This document shows positions 9,084 through 20,095 of a stretch of DNA of 64,000 bases, in pieces (the stretch's first letter is position 1; each line of letters begins with the position of its first letter). Under the pieces are notes generated by a model that saw only the letters and a list, made by a program, of their open reading frames with translations, was not told where the DNA came from and ran no database searches. The position numbers and the translations under genes were made by a program. The stretch covers positions 35,639,255 through 35,703,254 of the forward strand of contig CM047428.1 of the NCBI GenBank assembly GCA_026168455.1, given 5' to 3'. This stretch comes from Theocolax elegans (taxonomy: Eukaryota; Arthropoda; Insecta; Hymenoptera; Cerocephalidae).

Positions 9084-10422
9084 ATGGCTTTTTTACATAC
9101 CCACTCTTGTGAATGTGCAAAATCTGAATTAGACTTATTTACACTACCACCTACTCAAACCTCTATCGAATCTACTCAATGGATTGAATATAAACCAGTA
9201 ACTACCATGTCCGAGGATTCATATTTAGAACTTCTTATTCTAGGAAATTCCGATGATTACATCGATTTGGCCCACACCATGATCAATCTCAATATCCGTC
9301 TTGGAAATAAACATGGTTTAATAGTCGAGGATGCATTGGTAGCACCCGTAAACAATTTTTTACATACTTTGTTTAATCAAGTTGATGTGTTTTTTAATCA
9401 AAAACCTGTGTGTCGAATAACACTTACGCTTATCGTGTTTACATAGAATCATTGTTGAATTATTCAGAGGATGCTAAGTAATTTCATTTAACAACTTCCT
9501 TATGGTTTGACGATACGCCAGGTCAGATGAATGCTGTTTTGAAAAAACCGATAACAAAGTAACGTCAACTAATAAAGGATGTGAAAAACGATATAATTTT
9601 ATAAAAGGAGACAAAAATTTAGATCCACTTGGACATTTACATTGTGGTGTGTTTAATCAAGAAAAATTTCTTCTTAATGGTGTTGAGGTTCGCGTTAGAC
9701 TTACACGTTCCAAAGACGCACTTTGTTTAATGGATTTTGAAAAAGAACCTGTAAAGGTTAGAATTTTAGATGCATCTTTGCGCGTACGTAGGGCAAAAAT
9801 TAACCCAGGAATTCTACTTGCACATTCAAAAGCTTTAGCCAAGCGAACAGCTAAGTATCCCTTAACACGTGTAGAGATTAAGTCTTTTACATTGCACACG
9901 AGTATCACATGTCAAACCTTAGATAATATTTTCTTAGGGCAAATTCCAAAACGTGTAATTGTTGGGTTCGTATCTAACAAAGCGTTTAACGGAAATAGAA
10001 AAGAAAACTCAATCAACTTTGAACATTTCAATTTTTCTTATCTAGCCTTAAACGTCGATGGTGTACAAGTACCCAGCAAAGCTATCCAACCTAATTATCC
10101 TAATACATACGTCGATGCATTCCACACTTTGTTCAGCGGAACTGGCATACATTTTCTAAATGAAGGAAATTGTATATCTAGAGAGTGATACCCTAATGGC
10201 TTTTGTTTATATGCATTTGACTTAACACCTGATCTTTCTGCAAACTGTAATACGCATTGGGATTTAGTCAAAACGGGTGCCATTTGTTTGGAATTACGTT
10301 TTGATAACGTTCTACAACAATCCATTAATTGCGTCGTATATGCCGAGTATGATAATATTCTTGAGAATGATTCGTCTCGACAGATAATCATCAATTTAGT
10401 GGTTAAACTCATTAATGGATAA
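9084..10422 (+). pseudogene. Polinton major capsid protein (double jelly-roll), frameshifted
   Basis: Begins MAFLHTHSCECAKSELDLF, the characteristic start of insect Polinton capsid proteins (often annotated F54H12.2-like). The first 120 residues are open (9084-9446). A damaged stretch (9420-9650) carries frame changes and stops. The frame is then open from 9649 (KRYNFIKGDK... and FNQEKFLLNGVEVRVRLTRS) to a stop near 10188, after which coding continues to the natural end at 10422 (VVKLING). Established work identifies this family as the major capsid protein with a double jelly-roll fold. The total length, about 440 codons, is normal. At least two frameshifts and a stop disable it. Confidence 0.8.
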
Positions 10423-10510
10423 ATTTCTTAATAATGTTAGAAAGTTTAGAAAGTTATTGTAGTTATAATATAACATTCCTACATTACGTCAGAGATAAAG
10501 AAATGGATTT

Positions 10511-10990
10511 ATGTATAAATTACGTGTACTTGTACATAAATTTGTAAGAAGTCGATTTCGGGACACCCATGGAAAATTCTTGCTCAAAGAAGTAGCAGTC
10601 GTAGCTCTCAATAAAGATTATACAGCGCATTCGATCGCATCATCCCCTCACTCATTCTCTGATTTACCACTTAAAATTCAAGTACGCAACAATTGGCTCA
10701 GTAGTTATTACCACGGTATCGAACGGTTTGAAGGTGATATTTCTCATCGACAAATTCACGCAAATTTACGGGGATCGGCGAGAACAGCGAAGCAGATTTT
10801 AGTTCGAGGTTCTCAAGAAAAGAAACGTTTAGAGAGTATAACAGCACGGCGAGTCGAGAATTTGGAAGAGTTTAACTCTCCAGCTACTCATAATCTACCA
10901 AGAACCAACGGTTTTTGCTATATTCACGGATCTATTCATAAAGAAGTTTCCATAAGTGCTTTAAATAATGCTCTAAAAATTAAATATTGA
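10511..10990 (+). CDS. Conserved Polinton-associated protein, function unassigned
   Basis: 159 residues, open. Contains FVRSRFRDTHGKFLLKEVAVVAL, NNWLSSYYHGIERFEGDI, KQILVRGSQEKKRL and a C-terminal CYIHGSIHKEVSISALNNAL. Proteins with this sequence of motifs occur in insect Polintons beside the capsid and protease genes. The alternation of conserved acidic and hydrophobic blocks suggests an RNase H-like fold, but I cannot identify catalytic residues with certainty. It lies between the capsid gene and the protease in the same orientation. Confidence 0.5.
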   Translation: MYKLRVLVHKFVRSRFRDTHGKFLLKEVAVVALNKDYTAHSIASSPHSFSDLPLKIQVRNNWLSSYYHGIERFEGDISHRQIHANLRGSARTAKQILVRGSQEKKRLESITARRVENLEEFNSPATHNLPRTNGFCYIHGSIHKEVSISALNNALKIKY

Positions 10991-11194
10991 GTTAATAATA
11001 ATATTGCACTACTATCAGCCATCATCGCATGTAACGAAGATTTTTACGATCTGTTGCCGATTGTGGCTCAAAGAAATTTAATTTCGACGATTCACCTGTA
11101 CGTTCGAATAACTTTGAAAAATTAAATAAGAAATCTATTCGTACAATACCACCAATTCCAAGACCATTAGACAATCCACTTTACGACAACATAG

Positions 11195-11776
11195 ATGAGA
11201 CAGGATACTTCACAGCTGAAAATAGAGACGATCTATCCACCTCGGCCATATACGCTACAGCGGTACATAATGAATACTCTCCAAATAAAGGGTGCTCTTC
11301 TATCATTAAAGAATACCATTACAGGGTGTATTTCCTGCGGATCAGATCCCGAGGGTATTGACGAAACCGACGGGTTGCGTGATTAACACCGATATAAATA
11401 CACAACCTGGTTCACACTGGGTAACCATTTACATTGATCGTCGAGGACAAGAAATCTTCTTTGACAGTTATGGTTTTCCTCCAATCGTTTCTCATCACGT
11501 CAAAAATTTACAAAGAAACACCGTTTCTTACAAGTGGAATATTGTTTAATGTTTTTAGACTATATGAATCGAGGTTACGCCTTGGACAAATTTTGTAATT
11601 TATTTACTTTAAATTATTTAAGAAACGATCAAATTATCAAACGCTTTTACACGCGTATTCGTGGTATTTCTTATAGAAATAAGCATAAAAATAAGTTTAA
11701 TTTTTACGTAGGTAATGGTCATAAACATTCAAAATTATGTATCCAAACTTGTAAACCCAAAATATGTAATTCTTAA
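11195..11776 (+). pseudogene. Adenain-like cysteine protease of Polinton, broken
   Basis: The segment NTDINTQPGSHWVTIYIDRRGQEIFFDSYGFPP (11385-11497) matches the catalytic core of Polinton/adenoviral maturation proteases, with the active-site His in GSHW and the acidic residue in DSYG. The region that should carry the Gln and nucleophilic Cys is collapsed. After HVKNLQRNTVSYKWN the frame changes within a few bases to EYCLMFLDYMNRG (11535-), so the usual VCGxYC block is missing several codons. Downstream tail residues continue to 11776. The protease is therefore recognisable but catalytically dead. Confidence 0.7.
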
Positions 11777-12919
11777 AATTTGTCAATACTCGTAAAATAA
11801 TATTAAAAATAAATAAATATATATATATATATATATATAAATTTTTACAATTGTAAAATGTACAAAAATTTAGTGTTCATAAATAAATTATTTTAAAACA
11901 ACAAATAATCTATTCATTTATCGCACCTATACACTTACCTATATATCCTATTTATTAATTTTAAATATTCATTATGAACATCCAATTAAAATATAATACG
12001 TATAATCTATTACACGTGTACTTCTCTCTATTTCCCTCTCTCTCTCCCTCTTCCCCTCTTCTTGTACCAATATCTGTGCATCCTCTGGAAAAATAAAGTA
12101 ACAGTGGAGTCTCCGAACTCGCAGCGTAGCCCCTTATGCTTACGATGACGTATCCCCCGCGTGGGCCCACGCATACCCATTCATAATACATCACGAGAGT
12201 TTTCTTCCTAATACGGCAAACAAGTGTCACCCATCCCCTCCATCAAGGCTTCTACAATGCCCTGTATATGAGAAAATATACATACCCCCATTGCACGACC
12301 CCCGCTCACCACATCCAACACTGACTCATGTCACGCAGACACACGACCATCCGCTAAAATTCCCGACTTAACCGGAGTGCAAGTTTTCCTACTTTCCCCC
12401 ACCGCCGCCATCTTGAGCGCCATTTTTTCCTATAATCCCCCACATACTACTGGTATGTCATAGGATCAAGATTGCGACGCTACTTTTCGTCCGCCGAATA
12501 ATTAGATAAATTATTAAGCAGACGGAGGTTCCGTCGTAGCGATGTTCGGAATGGCTATATAACCAATTTATATTTAACTGGGTGCCTGGCGTTATTAACA
12601 ACAATATTATATAAATATAAAATTTATCGGGCTTTGCGAACGAATATGCTTTATTAATCAAGACTTTTATAATACTCTTCATCCACTGTGGTTAGTGGAA
12701 GCCTCAGAGTAAGCCTTTCCAAAAAATTAAAAAAAAATTAAAAATTGACGTTTTGACCACAGCTCTCTAGCTTTGGTCTCCTCAGTAAGGAGTAAAAATT
12801 TTATATTGAAATAATCTGTAGCGAACGTTAAAAATTTCTATTTTCTAAATATTATATAAGTTATCAAAATAACAACCCGGTAACACTCCTCCCGACTTCG
12901 CGTGACAGAGGGAATCCCG
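11777..12919. other. Non-coding, no gene recognised
   Basis: AT-rich start with an (AT)n tract at 11817-11838, then a more GC-balanced stretch (12000-12480) containing a pyrimidine-rich run and GCCGCCATCTTG at 12404-12415. No protein domain, RNA gene or element end could be identified. The right terminus of the Polinton should lie near the start of this stretch but no terminal inverted repeat was found. Confidence 0.5.
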
Positions 12920-12922
12920 ACC

Positions 12923-13024
12923 AGGGTTGCCAGATGGCGATTTTTTCTCCTTGTTGCTTCTTGCTTAATAAACATCAATATACGTAAGAGAGAAAAGGAA
13001 AAAAAATCGCCAACTGGACACTCT
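12923..13024. repeat. ~100-bp imperfect hairpin
   Basis: GGGTTGCCAGATGGCGATTTTTTC at the left is mirrored by GAAAAAAAATCGCCAACTGG at the right, with about 50 bp between. It could be a short MITE-like unit or paired element ends. No target duplication was identified. Confidence 0.35.
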
Positions 13025-13039
13025 GATCTCGACGGCTTT

Positions 13040-13500
13040 GGAACCGGCGGCTTTTAAAGTAAAGGCAAATAATATTAAACAAACACTCACAAATTTAATT
13101 TGATAACAACTTTAAATTTATTCCAATAAATCAAATGTATTAATTTATAAAAATTCCGGCACCGACTATACAAATAATAACCGATCGGAATCGACTCCCA
13201 AACAATCACCCCATCGACGGTCGCTCACTCGAACTCTCCACGCGCGCAACACTTTCGTTGATCTAGTGATCCCCCCTTCCCGCGCACCTCGCTTAGTGCC
13301 AAATCTTAGTACGATTGTCGCCGTCGATGCCGCGTTCCCCGGTATACGGGTGTAAGGTGGGGAGTACCCGGGCTCCCTCGTGTATTTGCGCAAGGTGTTG
13401 AAGCGCGCGCGCACCTGTGCGCCATGTCCGTCGCCGTCGTCTGCTGCGCACGTGTGACGGTTGAGGTTAGGACGCCGTATTAATGCATTCTTCAAATAAT
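13040..13500 (-). repeat. LTR-like remnant related to the gypsy LTRs at 34-40 kb
   Basis: The stretch TAAAGTAAAGG, then AAATTCCGGCACCGAC (13155-) and CGGTCGCTCACTCG follows the same order as CTTTTAGAGTAAAGG, AAACTCCGGCACCGAC and GACCGACTCT in the gypsy LTRs. Identity outside these blocks is low. It may be a diverged solo LTR, minus orientation. Confidence 0.3.
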
Positions 13501-14233
13501 TGTTTGTAATTCACTTTTTTTAATAAAATATTTTTCTTATTGTTGTTGTAATACTTTTTTTGGTCTGAAATATTTTCTTTTTTCTCTTTGTAATTATCAT
13601 TAGGCACGACCGCTACACGGTAGAGCCTTATATTTTCATCATTGCAAAATGTGTGATACATCAAAATATACTAGATAATAGACCTTAAGAGTAATTTATG
13701 TGTATTAGAACTCATTTAAGGCCTTCCCTAAAATGTATGTATGGATATATGTATGCGTGCAATCATGTATCTAAGATAACTCAGTCAATTTTAGCCCGCT
13801 TAGTGATGCAAGGCGCGGAGGCGCTCTAGATCGAACGCGTCGCGAAGCGAAGCATTCGATTTAGAGCTCCGAAGCGGCTAGTCACGTCGGCTTTAAGTCC
13901 GCACATGGCGAGCTAGTTTTTATTATCTTTTTCTCTTTATAATTCTCTTTTATTGTTAATAATAATTTTTCATTATTATTAAGTTCTTCTGATTGTTCTC
14001 ATTAGTTTTGCTATTAGTATAGTACTTTTTTGTGTATTGTAATTTTATATTATTAATACTTGTTTACTCTGTAATTTGCTGTATTCCTTTTTTGTTGATT
14101 CTATTTTTTTAGGTTGCGATACGTTTATTTTTTCAGTTTCCTTACTCTTGTAAGAATTAACAGTCACATCTGCAGTATAACTTACTACATTTTCTTTTAT
14201 TTTTTGTACTATTCTATTGCTTTAATCATTTAT
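13500..14233. other. AT-rich intergenic DNA
   Basis: No coding signal. One CpG-rich island-like segment (13795-13910) contains a short inverted motif around TCGCGAAGCGA. Otherwise nothing recognised. Confidence 0.5.
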
Positions 14234-14372
14234 ACATGTCTTTGTTAAGAAAGCACTTGTTGAAAATACACTCCCCAGTGGTGCTTCTATCAATCGGCCG
14301 GGGCCGGGAATCGAACCTGGGACCTCCAGATTATGAGCCCGACGCCCTAACCGACCGAGTCATCGCAGGCCA
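14234..14372 (-). mobile_element. tRNA-derived SINE (copy 1)
   Basis: On the minus strand the sequence has an A box (GACTCGGTCGGTTAGGGCG) and a B box (GGTTCGATTCC) at tRNA spacing, followed by a non-tRNA body (GATTGATAGAAGCACCACTGG). It matches the SINE at 29325-29534 closely, including the body (AAATACAYTCSCCAGTGGTGCTT). The tail is not clear and no exact target duplication was found. Confidence 0.7.
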
Positions 14373-14825
14373 CTGACTAAGTATATTTAATAAATGTCGT
14401 CTCATATGTTTTTTATCAAATATCAGATTGCACGGACAAACTCCAAATACAATCGATGTGGTAACGGAATAGCATATAATTCGCAATTAAAATTTTTTTA
14501 CAGTCGCTATACTGTCTCATAAATTACATTTATTTCATTAATTTCTGGAAAAAGTCTACGTATGAAATTTTTATGATCTGCATTTAATATTTCATTCAAA
14601 CTATTATAAACACGCACAACATTGTTCCGTTCAGCAATTATAATTTATTTAAACTTTTTTATTCTGTATAGTTTGTATTGAAATTATCTTTCGCTCGTAC
14701 CTTAAGGAATCTAAAAACTTATAAAATAAAAAGATTTTAAGTAAATACGATGAATGTAGCTGGAGATACTGTGTGACAGAGCTGAAAATGTCTTCGAAGA
14801 CTTGTACGGATTGAGTAGTATATAA

Positions 14826-15200
14826 TTGGGTTCGAATATGTGTATTTGGGTTTATTTGGTATCAAAATGCTTTATTAACTTCAAATTTGTAACGGGGTGG
14901 GTGCTAAGGAATATAAAGTCCTGGTTAGGCCCAGTTTGTCCTAACGTACCAACCGAGGTTGTAATGCTCCACGATGCGGCCGGAAATCAACTTGATTCCC
15001 GTGCAATGCCGTTAACAACGTCAAACACCTTGTTTGACTATAAATCAGAGTATAGGGTCTTATGCCCAAAATTAGATGACCAGGTTATACGCCGGAGAGA
15101 GCGGTATTCGTCGGGAAGGACTACAATCGGGAGACTAAACAAAAAGCTTGATATTTTGTTAGTCGGCGAGATAGACAATCTCATCGACTCAATTTATTAA
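14826..15200 (+). CDS. Hypothetical 124-residue ORF, unrecognised
   Basis: Open from 14826 to 15200. The middle is chemically protein-like (SWLGPVCPNVPTEVVMLHD, LDSRAMPLTTSNTLFDYKSE, RRRERYSSGRTTIGRLNKKLD). No family, transmembrane segment or signal peptide is recognised. It lies in otherwise non-coding DNA and may be a fragment of a mobile element. No splice signals could be assigned with confidence. Confidence 0.25.
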   Translation: MGSNMCIWVYLVSKCFINFKFVTGWVLRNIKSWLGPVCPNVPTEVVMLHDAAGNQLDSRAMPLTTSNTLFDYKSEYRVLCPKLDDQVIRRRERYSSGRTTIGRLNKKLDILLVGEIDNLIDSIY

Positions 15201-16440
15201 GTAAATAAATAAACATTAATAAATTTGACAATAACAGCTGTATATTCACACAGACTTACGGCTGTATATTTGTTTCACCGCTTCGACAGCGTGAAAATAG
15301 GCGGGAAAAGCCGCGCGAGAGACTTCTCGTCTTTATCCCTCTCTCTCTGTCTTACAGGCGAATTGGTCTGGTCGCTCCGTCCTCACTGTGGGGGATAATA
15401 GAGCGGTAGAGAGGCGTACGACTTTGCTCGTCTGTGTTGGATCGTGTGGACGAAGTCTCTCCGCACGCACACCGTGTGTAATCGTAAGTCGATCATTTAT
15501 AATTTTTATATGTATAAGTCGTAATCTAATCTTAATCTCATTAATGAAATTTTACAAAACTATCATATACCTAACAGAAAGTTGTAGAAAAAAGTGCGCA
15601 TTAACGCGTAAAGCACTCTGTGCCATCTTCTCGCTGCTTTGGTCGTCTGATACCATGCACCTCCAAACATCGTTTCTATAAGCGATTAATTTGAATATTA
15701 TTAAATACCGAACTATTAATTTGTTATTAGTAAATTTCTTATATCTCAATAAGCGCTTGTTAATTTATAAGCATACCGATTCCAAGCGGTAACCTCTTAA
15801 ATTCTATGTTTAATTAATGATTCGCATCGACGTATTGTTAGAACATTAAAATGGAAATAATAAATAATATTTCTTAAATTTACATGAACTTTAAATTATT
15901 TCAATAATAAACTTTAAGTTTGCGCCATCTACTGTACGTTTTGGTGAATAATTAAAAATTACCGACATAATGACGTTACCCTTCCACCAATTTTAAAATT
16001 TAAAAAGCGCCTCTGATTGGTGGGCGAAAAAAGTAATGCCGGCTTGTGATTGGTGGGTGTTTTGTTCCCTGGGCGAAATGTGACCCATTCAAATTTATAA
16101 TCAGCGACACTGATACCAATACTGATAACAAGATACTTAGATACCAATTTTCTAGAAAAACGGTAGACCTTTTAAAAATTTGTCCACTATATTGGATATG
16201 CCGTTTTGACAATCAAGAGCAGCGACTTCTGATCAACGACGTATTTAATCATGGGGCAGGAGGACGTACTGAAGTCAACAATTAAGAGATAGAAACGTTA
16301 TAAAAACTCTCGCTTGATTCAGCGTCTGCATAGCCGAGTATAACGAGCCAACATCATACTCAGATGCCACATCTGGTACTGAGCTGTCAAATGGATGTCT
16401 GCATTCAAGGAGGAATTTCTTATATTTAGACAATCACCAT
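15201..16440. other. Mostly non-coding stretch
   Basis: Contains a CT-rich run (15330-15360), a GTAAGT donor-like site at 15483 after a GC-rich 100-bp segment, and scattered fragments that may be decayed upstream copia sequence. No gene could be supported. Confidence 0.4.
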
Positions 16441-16454
16441 GATCGAACTAACAA

Positions 16455-16985
16455 ACGACCAAATGAGTCTTAAAATATTTATAAGGCACTGCAAATCTAG
16501 ATGTAAAGTATAGTAAAAGCAGGAGTGAATGCGAATCAAAAGGATACTGCGATTTCGATTTTACAGGAGATCCAGATACGCGAAAATCAACTTCTGGTTT
16601 TGTATTTAAATTTTGTAACAGACCGATTTTCTGGTGTAGTCAGCGACAACGTACTGTCGCTAAGCAGTACTGAAGCGAAATATGTAGCTGCCGCGTTAGC
16701 GTGTAGGGAGGCAATGTGGCTTAGGCAAATCATGACTGATTTTGGAGATTTTTGTATTCGTCGAATAATACTAAACATTGATAAACGAAGTGCAATGAAA
16801 TTAATTACACAGCCGGTGTCTCATGAGAGAACAAGGCATGTAAACATCCAACATCATTTCATCAGAGAAATCTACGAAAATAAATCTATTGATTTAAAAT
16901 ATATATTAGACGTTGTCACAAAAGCCCTTACGCGAAACAATCACGAAAGTTTGTGTGACTGTATGGGGCTTTCGCGTCTCGATTG
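16455..16985 (+). pseudogene. Ty1/copia RNase H domain remnant
   Basis: The C-terminal RNase H part of a copia Pol. In order it shows an Asp-containing block (GDPDTRKSTSGFVFKFCNR, read in a second frame near 16566-16624), SSTEAKYVAAALACREAMWLR (about 16660-16727), DKRSAMKLI and TRHVNIQHHFIREI. These are the classic copia RNase H landmarks. A frame change occurs near 16640 and the upstream RT, integrase and gag are gone. It ends with CDCMGLSRLD and a stop at 16983-16985. Confidence 0.75.
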
Positions 16986-17006
16986 AGAAAGCAATGAGAA
17001 AAATCA

Positions 17007-17303
17007 TGTTAGAATCCTAATAACGGTTTTTTATTATTATGTATATTTTTTTGGTTATAAAGTGTGTTTTCTTCAAAGTGTAATAATATTCAAATAGCAA
17101 GAGTATTAAATATATGCGTATCATATCACAAATACATTGTAAGCATGTGTGTGTTTTCGTATTATCGCGAGAGCGAAGTCACCGCGTACACGTACTCTGT
17201 ATGGTTTCCCCCTCTCCTATTGAACTTAGCTTAAATGTCTATAAGACAGTGATTCCCTCTCAGTATTGCTACCTGCGTACGACCTGAACCTGTGACACTT
17301 ACA
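17007..17303 (+). repeat. Possible copia 3' LTR
   Basis: Twenty bases after the copia stop, a purine-rich tract (GAGAAAGCAATGAGAAAAA) is followed by TGTTAGAATCC, a common copia LTR start. A plausible end is ...ACTTACA at 17303. No second LTR is present for comparison, so this is inference. Confidence 0.35.
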
Positions 17304-17569
17304 TGATTTGACCTCACACCGCATTGTAATATACGCGCGCCAACCGCCTATTTTAAATTTTGCAAAAGGTTTCGTAATTAATATATTTAAAATAATGTTT
17401 CCATTATACGCACAATCATTATAAAATTCTATAATTTTTTCACTACCATGGATACCTTAAAAAATTAAATAGATTTACACTAGAGATGTGCGAGTACCCG
17501 AAATACTCGACCCGATCGGGTTCGGGTTTTTTCCTCGGGTTCGGGCGGGTACTCGAGTATTTTCGGGAC

Positions 17570-17815
17570 CCGAAAAATAATCGGGTTACTCGAAATAATC
17601 GGGTTCCCCGAAGTTATCGGATTACTCGAAATAGTCGGGTTACTCGAAATAATCGGGTTCCCCGAAGTTATCGAATTACTCGAAATAGTCGGGTTACTCG
17701 AAATAATCGGATTCCCCGAAGTTATCGGGTTACTCGAAATATTCGGGTTACCCAAACTTATCGGGTGATTCGAAATAATCGGGTAATCCGACATAATCGG
17801 GTAACCCGCAAAATT
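17570..17815 (+). repeat. 18-bp subterminal minisatellite of the hAT, left
   Basis: About thirteen tandem units of 18 bp, each around TACTCGAAATAATCGGGT, with a 54-bp higher-order pattern in which every third unit reads TCCCCGAAGTTATCGG. Each unit contains TCGGGT/CCGA half-sites. Confidence 0.85.
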
Positions 17816-19935
17816 CCGGTCAGTGTGTGTTTGAAGAAGTATTATTTTTAGATCTGTAGATTCGCTTTTATTTTATTGAAAAAATTCAATTTTTGAAAAT
17901 TATTTATGAAATTTTTGACTGTTATACTTGATATAATTGAGTCAGACAAGGTGTATTTTATGGAGAATAAACAAATCTTTGCTCTCGATTCGAGTTTTTC
18001 AAAATATCTCTATTAGTTTTCAAGTTATTAAGAAAAAACTGATTTTTTTCAATTTACGATAACTCTGAACCTAATTGACCGAATGAGCTGAAAAGATTAT
18101 GGTGGTAGAGAATTACTTTTATTAACTAATTAAATACCGAAAAAGTTGCGTTTTCTATGGCAAACGCTTTCGGGCACAAAAAGCTTTCAATCCGCTTAAA
18201 ATATTGGAAAAAGGTAGTCTTTATAGTAACAACGATTTGTATATTTTTGAATTAAAAATATTTGTAATTAACGAAGTAATTGAGCGTTGTAAATTTTTAA
18301 TGAAGTTTTTAATTGCTCATATCTTCAAAACTAATCGGTCAAATTGGTTGAAAAATATCGTGTTAATAAAAAATAATAGGGGTAAATACTGAAAAAATTT
18401 CAACATATTTCGTCAATTGGATTTTGAGACACAAATTTCAATATATCAGGGTTTATGTTCGAACAATTTTTTTTCTTGGCAAAGTATACTTTTTAATAAC
18501 AACATACACTACCGCTCAATAGCTTTTGTCACCCTTATAATAAAATTACCAAAACTTCAAAGTTTTATATCTCGGCTTCTACAAGTAGTGAAAAACCCCG
18601 CATGTGCTCATTTTAAAGATTTTGTAAGCTCTTTAAAACTGCATATTTTACGTAGCTTAATTTTCGTTTTTTAAAAAACTATAACGACTAATATAAAAAA
18701 TAAAATAAAACGTTAAGGATTGTTTCAAAGTATACACGTTTTCCTTACGTAGAAGCTTTAAAGGGTGTGTCACCCAATTCGAATCTAGCTGAACTGATAG
18801 ATAATTAAAAAAGCTATGGACTGACTGCCTGTAAGTCAACATTAAATGGCACATAGTAGCTTTTTCAATCGAAATTATTGCAAACTGTCTTTTCTAAGCT
18901 AAAATGTTAAGGAAGAATCTTTTTAAAAGTAGAAGCTTCATTTCTGGATATCTCAGTTTCCGCAAGGTTATTGGGGTTGAATTTTTTTTTAATTCATATT
19001 TTTTGACCGTCTAAACGATAGGATATGTTTCATACGTTTCCTCTAGGGGGCCAAATTCCTATATCCCGTGGGCATCCTCCTTTTTTTTAATGAAATTGTG
19101 AGTATCAAGCGACATTCTTTATTTCATTTTCTTGCGTATACTAAATTTTTAAAATAATAATTTGTCTGCACAAGCAAAATTTTTTATATAAATGACTTAT
19201 GAAAAATACATTTTTCAAATAATGAATTGTTTGCATTAAGCGACATTCTTTAGGTAATTTTCTTGTGTAAACTAAGTTTTTAAAATAATAATTTGTTTGC
19301 GTTAAGCGCCTATATGTTTATACAAATTACTTTTTTATTGAAATTTGTAGATACCATATATTTCAATATTTTCATAAGTATTAATATTATATTCAAAATA
19401 TGGCAGCTTTAAGCCTGTAGATGCAGAGAGAAAATAGTACTAACCAACATTCGAGGATAAACTTTTATAGTTAAATTTCATGATGAGTAAAGGGAATAAA
19501 TTGTATATATTTTAAAATAAAATATTTTATAATTTATTTTTATTTGTTTTAATAATATAACAATAAATTTTAATTAATAGTTTATAGCACATGAAAAAAG
19601 TTACAAAAAATTAGTTAGAAAATGAAATAAAATAATTGTATCCAAATCATTTAAAATTTATTTATTTTTAACTAACAATAAATTTAAGATTACACTTTAT
19701 AATCAACGTCTAGCCTCAAAAATGCAATTCAACCGATGGAGCGTTAGCGACCGAGGTAACATGGCTAGTTTTATATTAAGATACGAAACTATTATTGTAG
19801 AAAGTATTCTTGTCTACGAAAACATTTTAACTGTATTACCCATTAAATCATGTTTATTATTTCAAATTATCTGAATTCTTCATGTCGTAGAATATATTAT
19901 ATAATTATTCTTTGACAAATAACTTTAAATTCATT

Positions 19936-20095
19936 CACAAAAAGTTCGGGTAATTCGGTGATTTCGAATAGCCCGAAAATTTCGGGTAATCTGATAATTT
20001 CGGGTAGTCCGAAAATTTCGCATAATTCGATAAGTTCGGGCGGTCCGAAAATTTCGGGTAGATCGATAATTTCGGATAGTGCGAGAAAAACGATA
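19936..20095 (-). repeat. 18-bp subterminal minisatellite of the hAT, right
   Basis: About eight 18-bp units of the form TTCGGGTAATCTGATAAT alternating with TTCGGGTAGTCCGAAAAT. Related in unit length and CGGGT motif to the left array but not identical, lying at the same distance from the opposite terminus. Confidence 0.8.

Noticed and set aside
50..11776. A live virus or active Polinton
   Set aside because: polB, ATPase, integrase, capsid and protease all carry stops, frameshifts or deletions, and several elements are nested inside.
12404..12415. GCCGCCATCTTG as a promoter of a host gene
   Set aside because: The YY1-like core is real, but no exon, splice site or ORF follows it.
14234..14372. 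Functional tRNA gene
   Set aside because: A and B boxes are present but no full cloverleaf or acceptor stem, and the same tRNA-less body follows in a second copy with a TSD. It is a SINE.
17485..17820. Tandem 18-bp repeats as a CRISPR array or a coding repeat protein
   Set aside because: There are no unique spacers, the units are contiguous, and they sit inside a eukaryotic hAT end. The open frames on both strands are by-products of the 18-bp period.
18507..18536. Nested Tc1-type MITE end inside the hAT (CACTACCGCTCAATAGCTTTT)
   Set aside because: It resembles the MITE terminus at 42149 but no convincing opposite end or TA duplication was found.
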